5,964 nt of DNA. Source: Gammaproteobacteria bacterium UBA4475 (lineage in GTDB: Bacteria > Pseudomonadota > Gammaproteobacteria > Pseudomonadales > Azotimanducaceae). The notes below the pieces were generated by a model. It did no database searches and was not told the origin of the DNA. It saw nothing but the letters and a program-made list of their open reading frames with translations. The position numbers and the translations under genes were made by a program. Below, piece after piece: positions 1 through 5,964 of this stretch; the first letter of the stretch is position 1; each line of letters opens with the position of its first letter. The stretch spans positions 1-5,964 of the forward strand of contig DGOD01000291.1 of the NCBI GenBank assembly GCA_002389265.1, given 5' to 3'.

Positions 1-51
<51 letters not shown>

Positions 52-63
52 ATAATTTGGACC

Positions 64-89
64 AAAAAGCCCCTCATTAGGGGCTTTTT
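64..89 (+). terminator. Rho-independent terminator after the tRNA gene
   Basis: A perfect 11-bp stem (64-74 with 79-89) closes on the tetraloop CATT (75-78). Five G:C pairs form the core and the stem ends in five U residues (85-89). The A tract on the 5' side mirrors the T tract, so the element could work in both directions. It begins 12 nt after the tRNA CCA end. It should end most tRNA transcripts; read-through into rimP, as described for the E. coli metY operon, is possible but cannot be judged here. Confidence 0.9.
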
Positions 90-108
90 GTTAACGTAAG
101 CTTGGGAA

Positions 109-137
109 TTGTCATTCTTAGGCGTTGCGAAAGGAAT
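109..137 (+). promoter_or_regulatory. Candidate sigma70-type promoter for rimP operon (weak)
   Basis: TTGTCA at 109-114 matches five of six bases of the -35 consensus. Seventeen bases later AGGAAT at 132-137 matches only three of six -10 bases. A start near 144 would place the whole candidate attenuator (from about 151) in the leader RNA, which is the main reason to list it. The -10 match is poor, so the promoter may lie elsewhere, or the operon may depend on read-through from the promoter of the tRNA gene. Confidence 0.25.
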
Positions 138-152
138 GTGCGCTGTAAAACT

Positions 153-182
153 GGCCCATATGTCCGGTTATTGGAATGGGCT
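153..182 (+). promoter_or_regulatory. Candidate antiterminator hairpin of rimP leader
   Basis: GGCCCAT (153-159) pairs with ATGGGCT (176-182), with one G-U pair at the base. TCC (163-165) pairs with GGA (173-175) after a bulge of three bases (160-162). The loop is 166-172. Formation would sequester the 5' arm of the downstream terminator and allow transcription into rimP. Confidence 0.5.
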
Positions 183-197
183 GTTGGCCCATTTTTT
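173..197 (+). terminator. Rho-independent terminator in rimP leader (regulated half of switch)
   Basis: A 7-bp stem pairs 175-181 with 187-193 and can extend by two G-U pairs (173-174 with 194-195). The loop is 182-186. Six T residues follow at 192-197. It lies about 80 nt upstream of the rimP start and in the same direction, so it would stop transcription before the operon unless an alternative fold or read-through prevents it. Confidence 0.7.
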
Positions 198-265
198 GTT
201 TCAGGGATAGTGGTTTTGCTGGTTGGCGCGCGGGTTAGCGTGATTTTTGGAATGTAACTAATTTT

Positions 266-273
266 AGGGCAGG
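266..273 (+). promoter_or_regulatory. Ribosome binding site for rimP (TTG start)
   Basis: AGGG at 266-269 lies 5 nt before TTG 275 and 8 nt before TTG 278. A second AGG at 271-273 is too close to 275. The spacing slightly favours the second TTG; both give the same protein apart from one residue. No in-frame ATG is available near the conserved N-terminus. Confidence 0.6.
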
Positions 274-274
274 C

Positions 275-727
275 TTGTTGAATAAGGATTTAAAAGCGCT
301 GATCGAACCGGTTGTTATCGGGCTTGGGTATGAGTTGTGGGGTTTTGAGCATCAAACCCAAGGCAGACAATCCTTGCTGAAGATCTACATCGACGCGCCT
401 GCTGGTATTGAAGTAGACGATTGCGCGAAGGTCAGTCGCCAACTAAGTGGCGTATTAGAGGTCGAAGATCCGATACGAGGTAATTACACCCTGGAGGTGT
501 CGTCACCAGGACTCGATCGACGTCTGTATACGTTGGCACAGTATGAGGCTTTTAAAGGCTCGAAGGTAAAACTCAGCCTGAGCAAGCCATTTAACGGCAA
601 GCGTCGTTTCACTGGTCTGTTATGTGGCATAGAAGGGGATGAGGTCGTCGTCCGAATGGGTGATGAGGAAACCTTGTTCCCCATTGAGCAAATAGATCGG
701 GCGAATGTGGTTCCTGAATATAAGTAA
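275..727 (+). CDS. rimP: Ribosome maturation factor RimP
   Basis: RimP assists assembly of the 30S ribosomal subunit in the cytoplasm. The 150-residue length is the same as I recall for E. coli. The N-terminal domain (about 1-85) shows the conserved run LGYELWG near 17-23, the acidic VDDC at 47-50 followed by the [14 protein letters not shown] segment, and [10 protein letters not shown] at 73-82. The C-terminal part (about 88-150) is the Sm-like domain and ends in ANVVPEYK. The start is TTG: two tandem TTG codons at 275 and 278 follow an AGGG ribosome binding site, and no ATG or GTG fits. Residue 83 is Arg in DRRL where the homologues I recall have Pro (DRPL). It is the first protein gene of the operon, 53 nt before nusA, and is probably controlled by the leader attenuator upstream. 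Confidence 0.95.
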   Translation: MLNKDLKALIEPVVIGLGYELWGFEHQTQGRQSLLKIYIDAPAGIEVDDCAKVSRQLSGVLEVEDPIRGNYTLEVSSPGLDRRLYTLAQYEAFKGSKVKLSLSKPFNGKRRFTGLLCGIEGDEVVVRMGDEETLFPIEQIDRANVVPEYK

Positions 728-780
728 GGCTGATGTGGGCTGGCGCAGACCCAGCAAAATTGTCAGATTGGGGCAGTATA

Positions 781-2271
781 ATGGGTAAAGAAATTTTATT
801 GGTTGTCGAGTCAGTTTCGAATGAGAAAGGTGTTCCTGAGGCTGTCATTATTGACGCGCTCGAAGTTGCGCTGGCAACAGCGACCAAGAAGCGTTACGGC
901 GATGATGTAGATCTGCGCGTAGCGATTGATCAAGTCACCGGCGAGTATGAAACCTTCCGTCGATGGCGCGTGATTGGCGACAACGACGAAATGGAATTTC
1001 CAGCGGCGCTACTGCACATCACAGATGCGGAGGAAAAAGATCCGACGCTGCAAGTGGGTGATTATTACGAAGAACCCGTGGAGTCAGTTGAGTTTGGACG
1101 GATTGCAGCGCAAACCGCCAAACAGGTTATCGTCCAGAAGGTTCGTGAAGCTGAACGTGCTCAAGTCGTCGAGGCCTACCGGACTCGAGTCGGTGAACTC
1201 GTGAACGGCCAGGTCAAGAAAGTCACCCGCGATGCGGTGATCGTGGATCTAGGTAATAACGCCGAAGCAGTGTTGCCACGTGAAGACTGGATTCCTCGCG
1301 AAACATTTCGGGTCGGTGACCGACTCCGAGCATTGCTGAAAGAAATTCGTCCCGAGTCACGGGGACCGCAACTGGCGCTATCAAGAACTTCGCCGGCTAT
1401 GCTTATTGAACTCTTTAAAATTGAAGTGCCAGAAATATCCGACGGTGTGATCGAGATTCTAGGTGCGGCCCGTGACGCGGGTTCGCGTGCAAAAATTGCG
1501 GTTAAGACCAATGATGGTCGAATCGATCCGATTGGTGCCTGCGTGGGTATGCGCGGTTCTCGGGTGCAAGCAGTCTCTGGCGAACTTGGTAATGAGCGAA
1601 TCGATATCGTCTTATGGGCCGATAACGTCGCGCAACTCGCGATTAATGCGATGTCGCCTGCTGAGGTCGTCTCCATCGTTGTGGATGAAGAAACGCGCAG
1701 CATGGATATTGCCGTAAGTGCAGACAACCTGGCTCAGGCCATTGGTCGTGGCGGCCAGAACGTCAAACTTGCCAGTGAGCTAGTTGGCTGGGAACTCAAT
1801 GTTATGACCGTTGAAGACGCTGCTGAAAAACACGAGGAAGAGGCCGGCTCTGTTATGGAATCGTTCATGGAGCAGCTTGATGTGGACGAGGACGTAGCGG
1901 TTGTCTTGGTCGAGGAAGGTTTTAGCAGCCTCGAGGAAATTGCATACGTACCGATCGAGGAAATGCTGGCGATCGAAGGCTTCGATGAGGATATCGTCGA
2001 GGAATTGCGCAGCCGAGCCAAGAGCGCGCTGACGATGATCGAACTCGCCAAGGAAGAAAAGCTTGATAGCGTCGAGCCTGCACAGGATCTGCTTGAGATG
2101 GAAGGTATGGATACGCGCTTGGCCTATCAGTTGGCGAAGATGGGCGTGATGACCATGGAAGACCTCGCGGAACAGGCGGTTGATGACCTGGTCGACGTTG
2201 AAGGACTGGACGAAGCCAGGGCCGGTGAGCTGATTATGACGGCACGAGCGCCCTGGTTTATAGAAGAATAG
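781..2271 (+). CDS. nusA: Transcription termination/antitermination factor NusA
   Basis: NusA binds RNA polymerase and nascent RNA, promotes pausing and intrinsic termination, and joins the NusB/NusE/NusG antitermination complex on rRNA operons. The protein is 496 residues, near the 495 of E. coli. Visible order: the N-terminal polymerase-binding domain (about 1-130, [17 protein letters not shown] start, TFRRW at 58-62); S1 domain (about 136-201); KH1 with its GMRG loop at 256-259; KH2 with IGRGGQN at 321-327; two C-terminal acidic repeats (about 364-424 and 435-490), typical of gammaproteobacteria. I chose ATG 781 because homologues begin here and GGGG at 770-773 gives good spacing. An in-frame ATG at 733 would add 16 unrelated residues. 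In E. coli NusA feeds back on its own operon, so it may act on the leader here. The TAG stop sits inside a 14-bp tandem duplication. Confidence 0.97.
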   Translation: MGKEILLVVESVSNEKGVPEAVIIDALEVALATATKKRYGDDVDLRVAIDQVTGEYETFRRWRVIGDNDEMEFPAALLHITDAEEKDPTLQVGDYYEEPVESVEFGRIAAQTAKQVIVQKVREAERAQVVEAYRTRVGELVNGQVKKVTRDAVIVDLGNNAEAVLPREDWIPRETFRVGDRLRALLKEIRPESRGPQLALSRTSPAMLIELFKIEVPEISDGVIEILGAARDAGSRAKIAVKTNDGRIDPIGACVGMRGSRVQAVSGELGNERIDIVLWADNVAQLAINAMSPAEVVSIVVDEETRSMDIAVSADNLAQAIGRGGQNVKLASELVGWELNVMTVEDAAEKHEEEAGSVMESFMEQLDVDEDVAVVLVEEGFSSLEEIAYVPIEEMLAIEGFDEDIVEELRSRAKSALTMIELAKEEKLDSVEPAQDLLEMEGMDTRLAYQLAKMGVMTMEDLAEQAVDDLVDVEGLDEARAGELIMTARAPWFIEE

Positions 2272-2287
2272 GCATAGAAGAATAGGC
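2260..2287 (+). repeat. Perfect 14-bp tandem duplication over the nusA stop codon
   Basis: The unit ATAGAAGAATAGGC occurs twice without a gap, at 2260-2273 and 2274-2287. The first copy carries the last nusA codons and its TAG stop (2269-2271); the second lies wholly in the spacer. The unit is not a multiple of three, but the protein is unaffected because translation ends in the first copy. The identity suggests a recent slippage or duplication event. Confidence 0.9.
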
Positions 2288-2433
2288 TAGGCAGAGTAGC
2301 TCGAAAGAGCAAACTCGGAAGAGGCCTAAGGAAGGCGTATCAGGATCGCAAATTGCGGGTCATGAAAAACGTCGACAGGATAGGCAATTAGGCTGTGAAT
2401 GTAGTCGGTTTTAACACTACGGGGATATTGTAG
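2272..2433 (+). other. nusA-infB spacer, 162 nt, no gene
   Basis: No reading frame of credible size lies here. It contains the second copy of the 14-bp duplication, a GCTC-GAAA-GAGC hairpin with a GNRA-type tetraloop (2299-2310), outer arms TAGGC (2288-2292) and GCCTA (2324-2328) that could close around it, and a 5-bp hairpin GTAGT/ACTAC (2401-2405 with 2416-2420) abutting the infB ribosome binding site. None is followed by a U run, so there is no intrinsic terminator. The GGGGA at 2421-2425 lies 8 nt before the infB ATG and is the likely ribosome binding site. Confidence 0.75.
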
Positions 2434-5082
2434 ATGGCAGATGTAACTGTATCGCAACTGGCGGAATCTGTTGGTACGCCGGTTGATCGGTTATTGCAGC
2501 AAATGCAAGAAGCGGGCCTGCCTCAAAAAAGTGAGACCGACCTTGTTAGTGAAGACGAAAAGCAGTCTTTATTGACGCATATTAAGAAAACTCACGGTGA
2601 TTCCGATGAGGCGCCGGTCAAAATCACTTTGAAGCGTCGCACGCTGAGTACGCTAAAGACAGCGGGTTCCGCAGGGCGTGGACGAACCGTCAATGTCGAA
2701 GTTCGAAAGAAGCGTACCTACGTTCGAACGGATGCGGAAGATGCTCCCGCAGTAGCGCCGGCAGTAGCTGCTGTTGCCGAGGCCCCTGAGGCCGCGGTCA
2801 TCGAAGATGTCCCCGCGGCTGACATTCCGGAAGTTGTCAGTGCACCGGTTGAGCCGGTTGTTCCTGAGGTTATTGATCCAGCAGTGGCTGCGCAGGCGAT
2901 GCGCCGAGCAGCCCAGGCTGAAGCGGCAGCCGACGCTGAACGGCGGCGGGAAGAGGCGCAAGCCCTAGCAGCTGAACTGTTAGCTCAGACTGCCAGGGAA
3001 GAAGCGAAAAGGGCGGCAGCTTCCAAAGAAGGCTCGAAGACTGAAGGCCGACCGGCCACTGAGAAGGAGCTTGAAGAACTCAGAGTCAGTGCTCGAAAAG
3101 ACAAGCGCGACCGCAGCGATTTGGATGATGCCGACACGAAAGAGAAGCGCGTCCGTCAGGGGGGTAAAAGACGCCGTGTCGAAGCCTTGCTTGAAGATGA
3201 AGGCGATGAGCTCATTGTTGGTGGTACGCCAGAAACCTCTACTCTTGGACTTTCGGCCTCTCGCGGTAAGCGCTCAAAGGCGAAGCCTGCTGGCCCAAGA
3301 CATCAATTCAAGGCTCCTACAGAAGAGATAAAACGCGAAGTGGAAATCGGCGAGACGATCACGGTCGCGCAGCTGGCGCAGAAAATGTCTATCAAGGCCA
3401 CGCAGGTTATCAAGGCGTTGATGAGCTTGGGCGTGATGGCGACAATCAATCAGACTATCGATCAGGAAACGGCGATGATGGTCGCTGAAGAGTTTGGCCA
3501 CGCCGTAAAGACGGTGGCAGACAACGAAATCGAAAAGAATTTGCACGAAGACATGCTGCATGAAGGCGAACAGAAGGTGCGTTCTCCAGTTGTGACAGTG
3601 ATGGGTCATGTTGACCATGGTAAGACTTCGTTACTTGACTATATAAGAAAATCTCGCGTCGCCTCGGGTGAAGCCGGCGGTATTACCCAGCATATTGGTG
3701 CTTACCACGTTGATACGCCGAAAGGGATGGTGACTTTCCTCGATACCCCTGGACACGCCGCCTTTACCGCGATGCGTGCCCGTGGTGCTCACAGCACCGA
3801 CGTGGTTATTTTGGTCGTGGCTGCCGATGACGGCGTGATGCCGCAGACTGAAGAAGCCATTCAGCATGCGCGAGCTGCCGGCGTGCCGATTGTTATTGCG
3901 ATTAACAAAATGGATAAAGAGGGTGCTGATCCTGAGCGCGTGACCAATGAATTAGCCGCCAAAGATGTTATCCCTGAAGAGTGGGGTGGTGATACACAGT
4001 TTATTAAGGTCTCCGCCCACACTGGTGACGGCATCGATGAGCTTTTGGAAGCTGTTCTTCTTCAGGCGGAATTGCTTGAGTTAACCGCGCCAGTTGATGT
4101 TCCGGCTCGTGGTGTGATTGTGGAAGCGCGTATCGATAAAGGCCGCGGTGTTGTTGCTACTGCACTGGTTCAGCAGGGTACATTGCGCAAAGGTGACTTT
4201 ATGTTGGCCGGCGAGAGCGTGGGTAAGATTCGCGCGATGACCAACGAAGCTAAAAAGCCGACCGCTGAAGCGGGTCCATCAATACCAGTTGAGATTCTGG
4301 GTTTGGACGAAGCACCAAAGGCAGGCGATGAATTCTTTGTCGTTGCCGATGAGCGCAAAGCCAAAGAAATTGCCGAAACCCGCCAGACTAAGGCTCGTCA
4401 AGAGCGTATGTCGCGTCAGCAGGCAGCGAAGCTAGAAAATATGTTTACCGACATGGGTGCCGATCAGGTGAGCAAGCTCAATCTGATTGTTAAAACTGAT
4501 GTGCGTGGCTCTCTGGAAGCGATTAATTCTGCTCTGCATGATTTCGCGACCAGCGAAGTCGCCGTCGATATTGTTGCCTCTGGCGTCGGTGGTATCACTG
4601 AATCCGATATCAACTTGGCACTGACAACCGGTGCGATTATCCTTGGCTTTAATGTTCGTGCTGGTGGTGCCGCTCGTGCACTGGCCGAGAAAGAAGAAGT
4701 TGAGGTGCGCTACTACAGCGTTATCTATCATCTTCTCGACGAGGTTAAGCAGGCTCTGTCTGGCATGTTGGCGCCAGAAACCCGCGAAGAGATTGTTGGT
4801 ATCGCCGAAGTTCGCGACGTCTTCCGCTCACCCAAGTTCGGCGCAATTGCCGGCTGCATGGTGATCGAAGGCACCGTTTTCCGCAACAAGCCAATCCGTG
4901 TTCTGCGCGATAATATTGTTATCTATCAGGGCGAACTGGAATCTCTACGGCGCTTTAAAGACGACGCTCAGGATGTTCGCAACGGCATGGAATGTGGTAT
5001 CGGCGTGAAAGACTATAACGATGTGAAACCTGGTGATCTGATTGAAGTCTATGACGTCACTCAGGTGCAGCGTTCACTGTAA
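2434..5082 (+). CDS. infB: Translation initiation factor IF-2
   Basis: IF2 is the GTPase that places fMet-tRNA on the 30S subunit and drives 50S joining. The 882 residues match the long gammaproteobacterial form (890 in E. coli). Visible order: N-terminal IF2_N module (about 1-52); a charged Ala/Glu/Arg-rich linker (about 55-290); a second IF2_N module (about 303-357); the G domain with G1 GHVDHGKT (391-398), G2 GGITQHIG (415-422), G3 DTPGH (437-441), G4 NKMD (491-494) and G5 SAH (527-529); a beta-barrel domain from about 556; and the C-terminal fMet-tRNA-binding barrel (about 788-882). All five GTPase motifs are intact. The ATG has GGGGA 8 nt upstream. Possible internal starts at GTG 151 and ATG 156 resemble those giving short IF2 forms in E. 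coli. Its tRNA partner is encoded at the window start. Confidence 0.98.
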   Translation: MADVTVSQLAESVGTPVDRLLQQMQEAGLPQKSETDLVSEDEKQSLLTHIKKTHGDSDEAPVKITLKRRTLSTLKTAGSAGRGRTVNVEVRKKRTYVRTDAEDAPAVAPAVAAVAEAPEAAVIEDVPAADIPEVVSAPVEPVVPEVIDPAVAAQAMRRAAQAEAAADAERRREEAQALAAELLAQTAREEAKRAAASKEGSKTEGRPATEKELEELRVSARKDKRDRSDLDDADTKEKRVRQGGKRRRVEALLEDEGDELIVGGTPETSTLGLSASRGKRSKAKPAGPRHQFKAPTEEIKREVEIGETITVAQLAQKMSIKATQVIKALMSLGVMATINQTIDQETAMMVAEEFGHAVKTVADNEIEKNLHEDMLHEGEQKVRSPVVTVMGHVDHGKTSLLDYIRKSRVASGEAGGITQHIGAYHVDTPKGMVTFLDTPGHAAFTAMRARGAHSTDVVILVVAADDGVMPQTEEAIQHARAAGVPIVIAINKMDKEGADPERVTNELAAKDVIPEEWGGDTQFIKVSAHTGDGIDELLEAVLLQAELLELTAPVDVPARGVIVEARIDKGRGVVATALVQQGTLRKGDFMLAGESVGKIRAMTNEAKKPTAEAGPSIPVEILGLDEAPKAGDEFFVVADERKAKEIAETRQTKARQERMSRQQAAKLENMFTDMGADQVSKLNLIVKTDVRGSLEAINSALHDFATSEVAVDIVASGVGGITESDINLALTTGAIILGFNVRAGGAARALAEKEEVEVRYYSVIYHLLDEVKQALSGMLAPETREEIVGIAEVRDVFRSPKFGAIAGCMVIEGTVFRNKPIRVLRDNIVIYQGELESLRRFKDDAQDVRNGMECGIGVKDYNDVKPGDLIEVYDVTQVQRSL

Positions 5083-5094
5083 TTACGGACTGAC

Positions 5095-5514
5095 ATGCCA
5101 AGAGAATTTACTCGCGCAGAACGCGTATCAGATGCTGTCCAGCAGGAGTTGGCTGCACTGATACGCAGCGAAGTTCGCGATCCGCGCGTCGGCATGGTCA
5201 ATCTTACCGAAGTTCAGATCAGTCGTGATCTCGCTTATGGCAAAGTGTTTGTAAACTTTGTCGGTGATCGCGATCAAGATCAGATCGACGAGGGCATCGC
5301 CGCCCTCAATGGGGCATCCGGCTACCTGCGCAAATTACTCGCAGCCAGCATTCAATTGCGCATTGTCCCCAAATTGACTTTTATCTATGATGAGACGGGC
5401 CGACGCGGCCAGCACCTCTCGGCGCTGATTGACCTGGCGATCTCCAAAGAGATGCCGTCAGATGATGCTGCCTCAGAGAGCGACGATCCGCAGTCGGATA
5501 ACGAGGAAGCCTAA
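5095..5514 (+). CDS. rbfA: 30S ribosome-binding factor RbfA
   Basis: RbfA binds the immature 30S subunit near the 3' end of 16S rRNA and helps late maturation and cold growth. The 139 residues are close to the 133 of E. coli. The single KH-like domain spans about 5-112, with conserved RDPRVGMV (28-35), [13 protein letters not shown] (43-55), the helix break ASG (74-76) that replaces the usual KH GxxG, and [12 protein letters not shown] (88-99). The tail (about 120-139) is acidic and poorly conserved in the family. The gene starts 12 nt after the infB stop. Its own ribosome binding site is weak (GGA 5087-5089), so translation is probably coupled to infB. The coding sequence holds an unusual cluster of GATC sites. 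Confidence 0.97.
   Translation: MPREFTRAERVSDAVQQELAALIRSEVRDPRVGMVNLTEVQISRDLAYGKVFVNFVGDRDQDQIDEGIAALNGASGYLRKLLAASIQLRIVPKLTFIYDETGRRGQHLSALIDLAISKEMPSDDAASESDDPQSDNEEA
5503..5509 (+). promoter_or_regulatory. Ribosome binding site for truB, inside the end of rbfA
   Basis: GAGGAAG at 5503-5509 lies within the last rbfA codons and 7 nt before TTG 5517. It decides the truB start: the frame has a TAA at 5499-5501 and no ATG or GTG between there and the conserved N-terminus. Confidence 0.75.
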
Positions 5515-5516
5515 GT

Positions 5517-5964
5517 TTGGCTCGCAAGCGAACTCGCGGTCGTCCGGTCAACGGCGTTTTCCTGCTCGATAAACCTCTAGGATTATCATCCAATCACGCG
5601 CTCCAGCGTGTCCGACGGCTGTTCGATGCCAACAAGGCAGGCCATACCGGCAGTCTCGATCCACTAGCGACTGGCGTGCTGCCTATCTGTCTCGGCGAGG
5701 CAACAAAATTTAGTCAATTTCTACTCGATGCCGAAAAAGGCTACCGCAGTACTTTTAGTCTTGGCCTGCGCACCGAGAGCGGCGACGTTGATGGCGGCGA
5801 AGTGTCGCGTATTGACGCTTCAAATATCACCCGAGAGCAAATTGAGCAGGCCGTTGAGACCTTTAGAGGCGACATTCAACAGGTTCCCTCAATGTACTCG
5901 GCGCTTAAGCACAATGGCCAGCCGCTGTATAAGTTGGCTCGTCAGGGTATAGAAGTAGAGCGCG
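5517..5964 (+). CDS. truB: tRNA pseudouridine-55 synthase TruB, 3' end cut by window
   Basis: TruB converts U55 in the T loop of elongator and initiator tRNAs to pseudouridine and also acts as a tRNA folding chaperone. The window holds 149 codons plus one base, about half of the usual 310 or so residues. Conserved blocks: [15 protein letters not shown] (12-26); [26 protein letters not shown] in the catalytic region, with the nucleophile Asp48 (codon 5658-5660); Tyr76 of the active site; and [16 protein letters not shown] ending at 131. The start is TTG at 5517, fixed by GAGGAAG upstream and an in-frame stop at 5499. The gap to rbfA is only 2 nt, which favours coupled translation. The gene is easily missed because of the TTG start and the missing stop. 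The fMet tRNA at the window start is a likely substrate. Confidence 0.96.
   Translation, partial: MARKRTRGRPVNGVFLLDKPLGLSSNHALQRVRRLFDANKAGHTGSLDPLATGVLPICLGEATKFSQFLLDAEKGYRSTFSLGLRTESGDVDGGEVSRIDASNITREQIEQAVETFRGDIQQVPSMYSALKHNGQPLYKLARQGIEVER

Larger units (their letters stand above)
144..274 (+). promoter_or_regulatory. rimP leader, candidate transcription attenuator
   Basis: This untranslated region holds two hairpins that share one strand. The early one pairs 153-159 with 176-182 (one G-U), and 163-165 with 173-175 across a 3-nt bulge. The late one pairs 175-181 with 187-193 and is followed by a U run, so it is a terminator. Both use bases 175-182, so only one can form at a time. The switch is built on an 8-base direct repeat TGGCCCAT at 152-159 and 185-192. 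I recall a predicted 'RimP leader' attenuator upstream of rimP-nusA-infB in gammaproteobacteria; the position fits, but family membership is not tested. Bases 198-274 show no further structure or promoter I would defend. The 5' boundary is an estimate. Confidence 0.6.

Noticed and set aside
223..262. Second possible promoter just before rimP
   Set aside because: ACTAAT at 257-262 resembles a -10 box, but no reasonable -35 element lies at 16-18 bp.
733..780. In-frame upstream ATG that would extend NusA by 16 residues
   Set aside because: The extra residues have no counterpart in NusA homologues, the ribosome binding site is poor, and ATG 781 has GGGG at proper distance and the conserved N-terminus.
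1176..1727. Long minus-strand open frame of 183 codons inside nusA (and similar antisense frames in infB)
   Set aside because: Low-complexity Ser/Arg-rich translation typical of a shadow frame opposite a conserved gene; no ribosome binding site or family resemblance.
2303..2312. boxA-like TGCTCTTT (rRNA antitermination signal) in the nusA-infB spacer
   Set aside because: It reads on the minus strand, opposite to transcription, and coincides with the GAAA-loop hairpin; boxA must be in the transcript.
2362..2391. Nine-codon ORF (MKNVDRIGN) before infB
   Set aside because: The only purine-rich stretch upstream ends about 2 nt from the ATG, the ORF is tiny, and nothing indicates translation.
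2372..2400. Possible promoter TCGACA-N17-GTGAAT before infB
   Set aside because: The -10 hexamer matches only three of six consensus bases and no further promoter feature is visible.
5728..5952. Plus-strand frame of 74 codons near the window end
   Set aside because: It overlaps the clearly conserved truB frame in another phase and its protein shows no family features.

Overview
The window is a piece of a conserved bacterial translation and transcription-factor operon. It carries the 3' end of an initiator tRNA gene (metY type), then rimP, nusA, infB, rbfA and the start of truB, all on the + strand. This gene order and the protein sequences (NusA of 496 residues with two C-terminal acidic repeats, long IF2 of 882 residues, RimP of 150 residues) point to a gammaproteobacterium. 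RimP reads closer to what I remember of the Pseudomonas/Cellvibrio side than of enterics. I cannot name the genus from sequence alone.

Layout: 1-51 is the 3' two-thirds of tRNA-fMet(CAU). 64-89 is a strong intrinsic terminator. 90-274 is a leader region with two mutually exclusive hairpins, the second a terminator, which looks like a transcription attenuator for the operon. RimP runs 275-727 (TTG start), NusA 781-2271, then an unusually long 162-nt spacer to infB at 2434-5082. RbfA follows at 5095-5514 after 12 nt. TruB starts at a TTG 2 nt after the rbfA stop and runs off the window end.

The genes serve one theme. The tRNA and IF2 start translation. RimP and RbfA mature the 30S subunit. NusA controls RNA polymerase pausing, termination and rRNA antitermination. 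TruB makes pseudouridine 55 in the T loop of tRNAs, including the tRNA at the window start (U55 is base 30). Short gaps downstream of infB suggest translational coupling.

I see no mobile element, CRISPR array, toxin system or clearly new protein family. The points worth a second look are regulatory: the rimP leader switch, the two TTG starts, a perfect 14-bp tandem duplication over the nusA stop, and the structured nusA-infB spacer.
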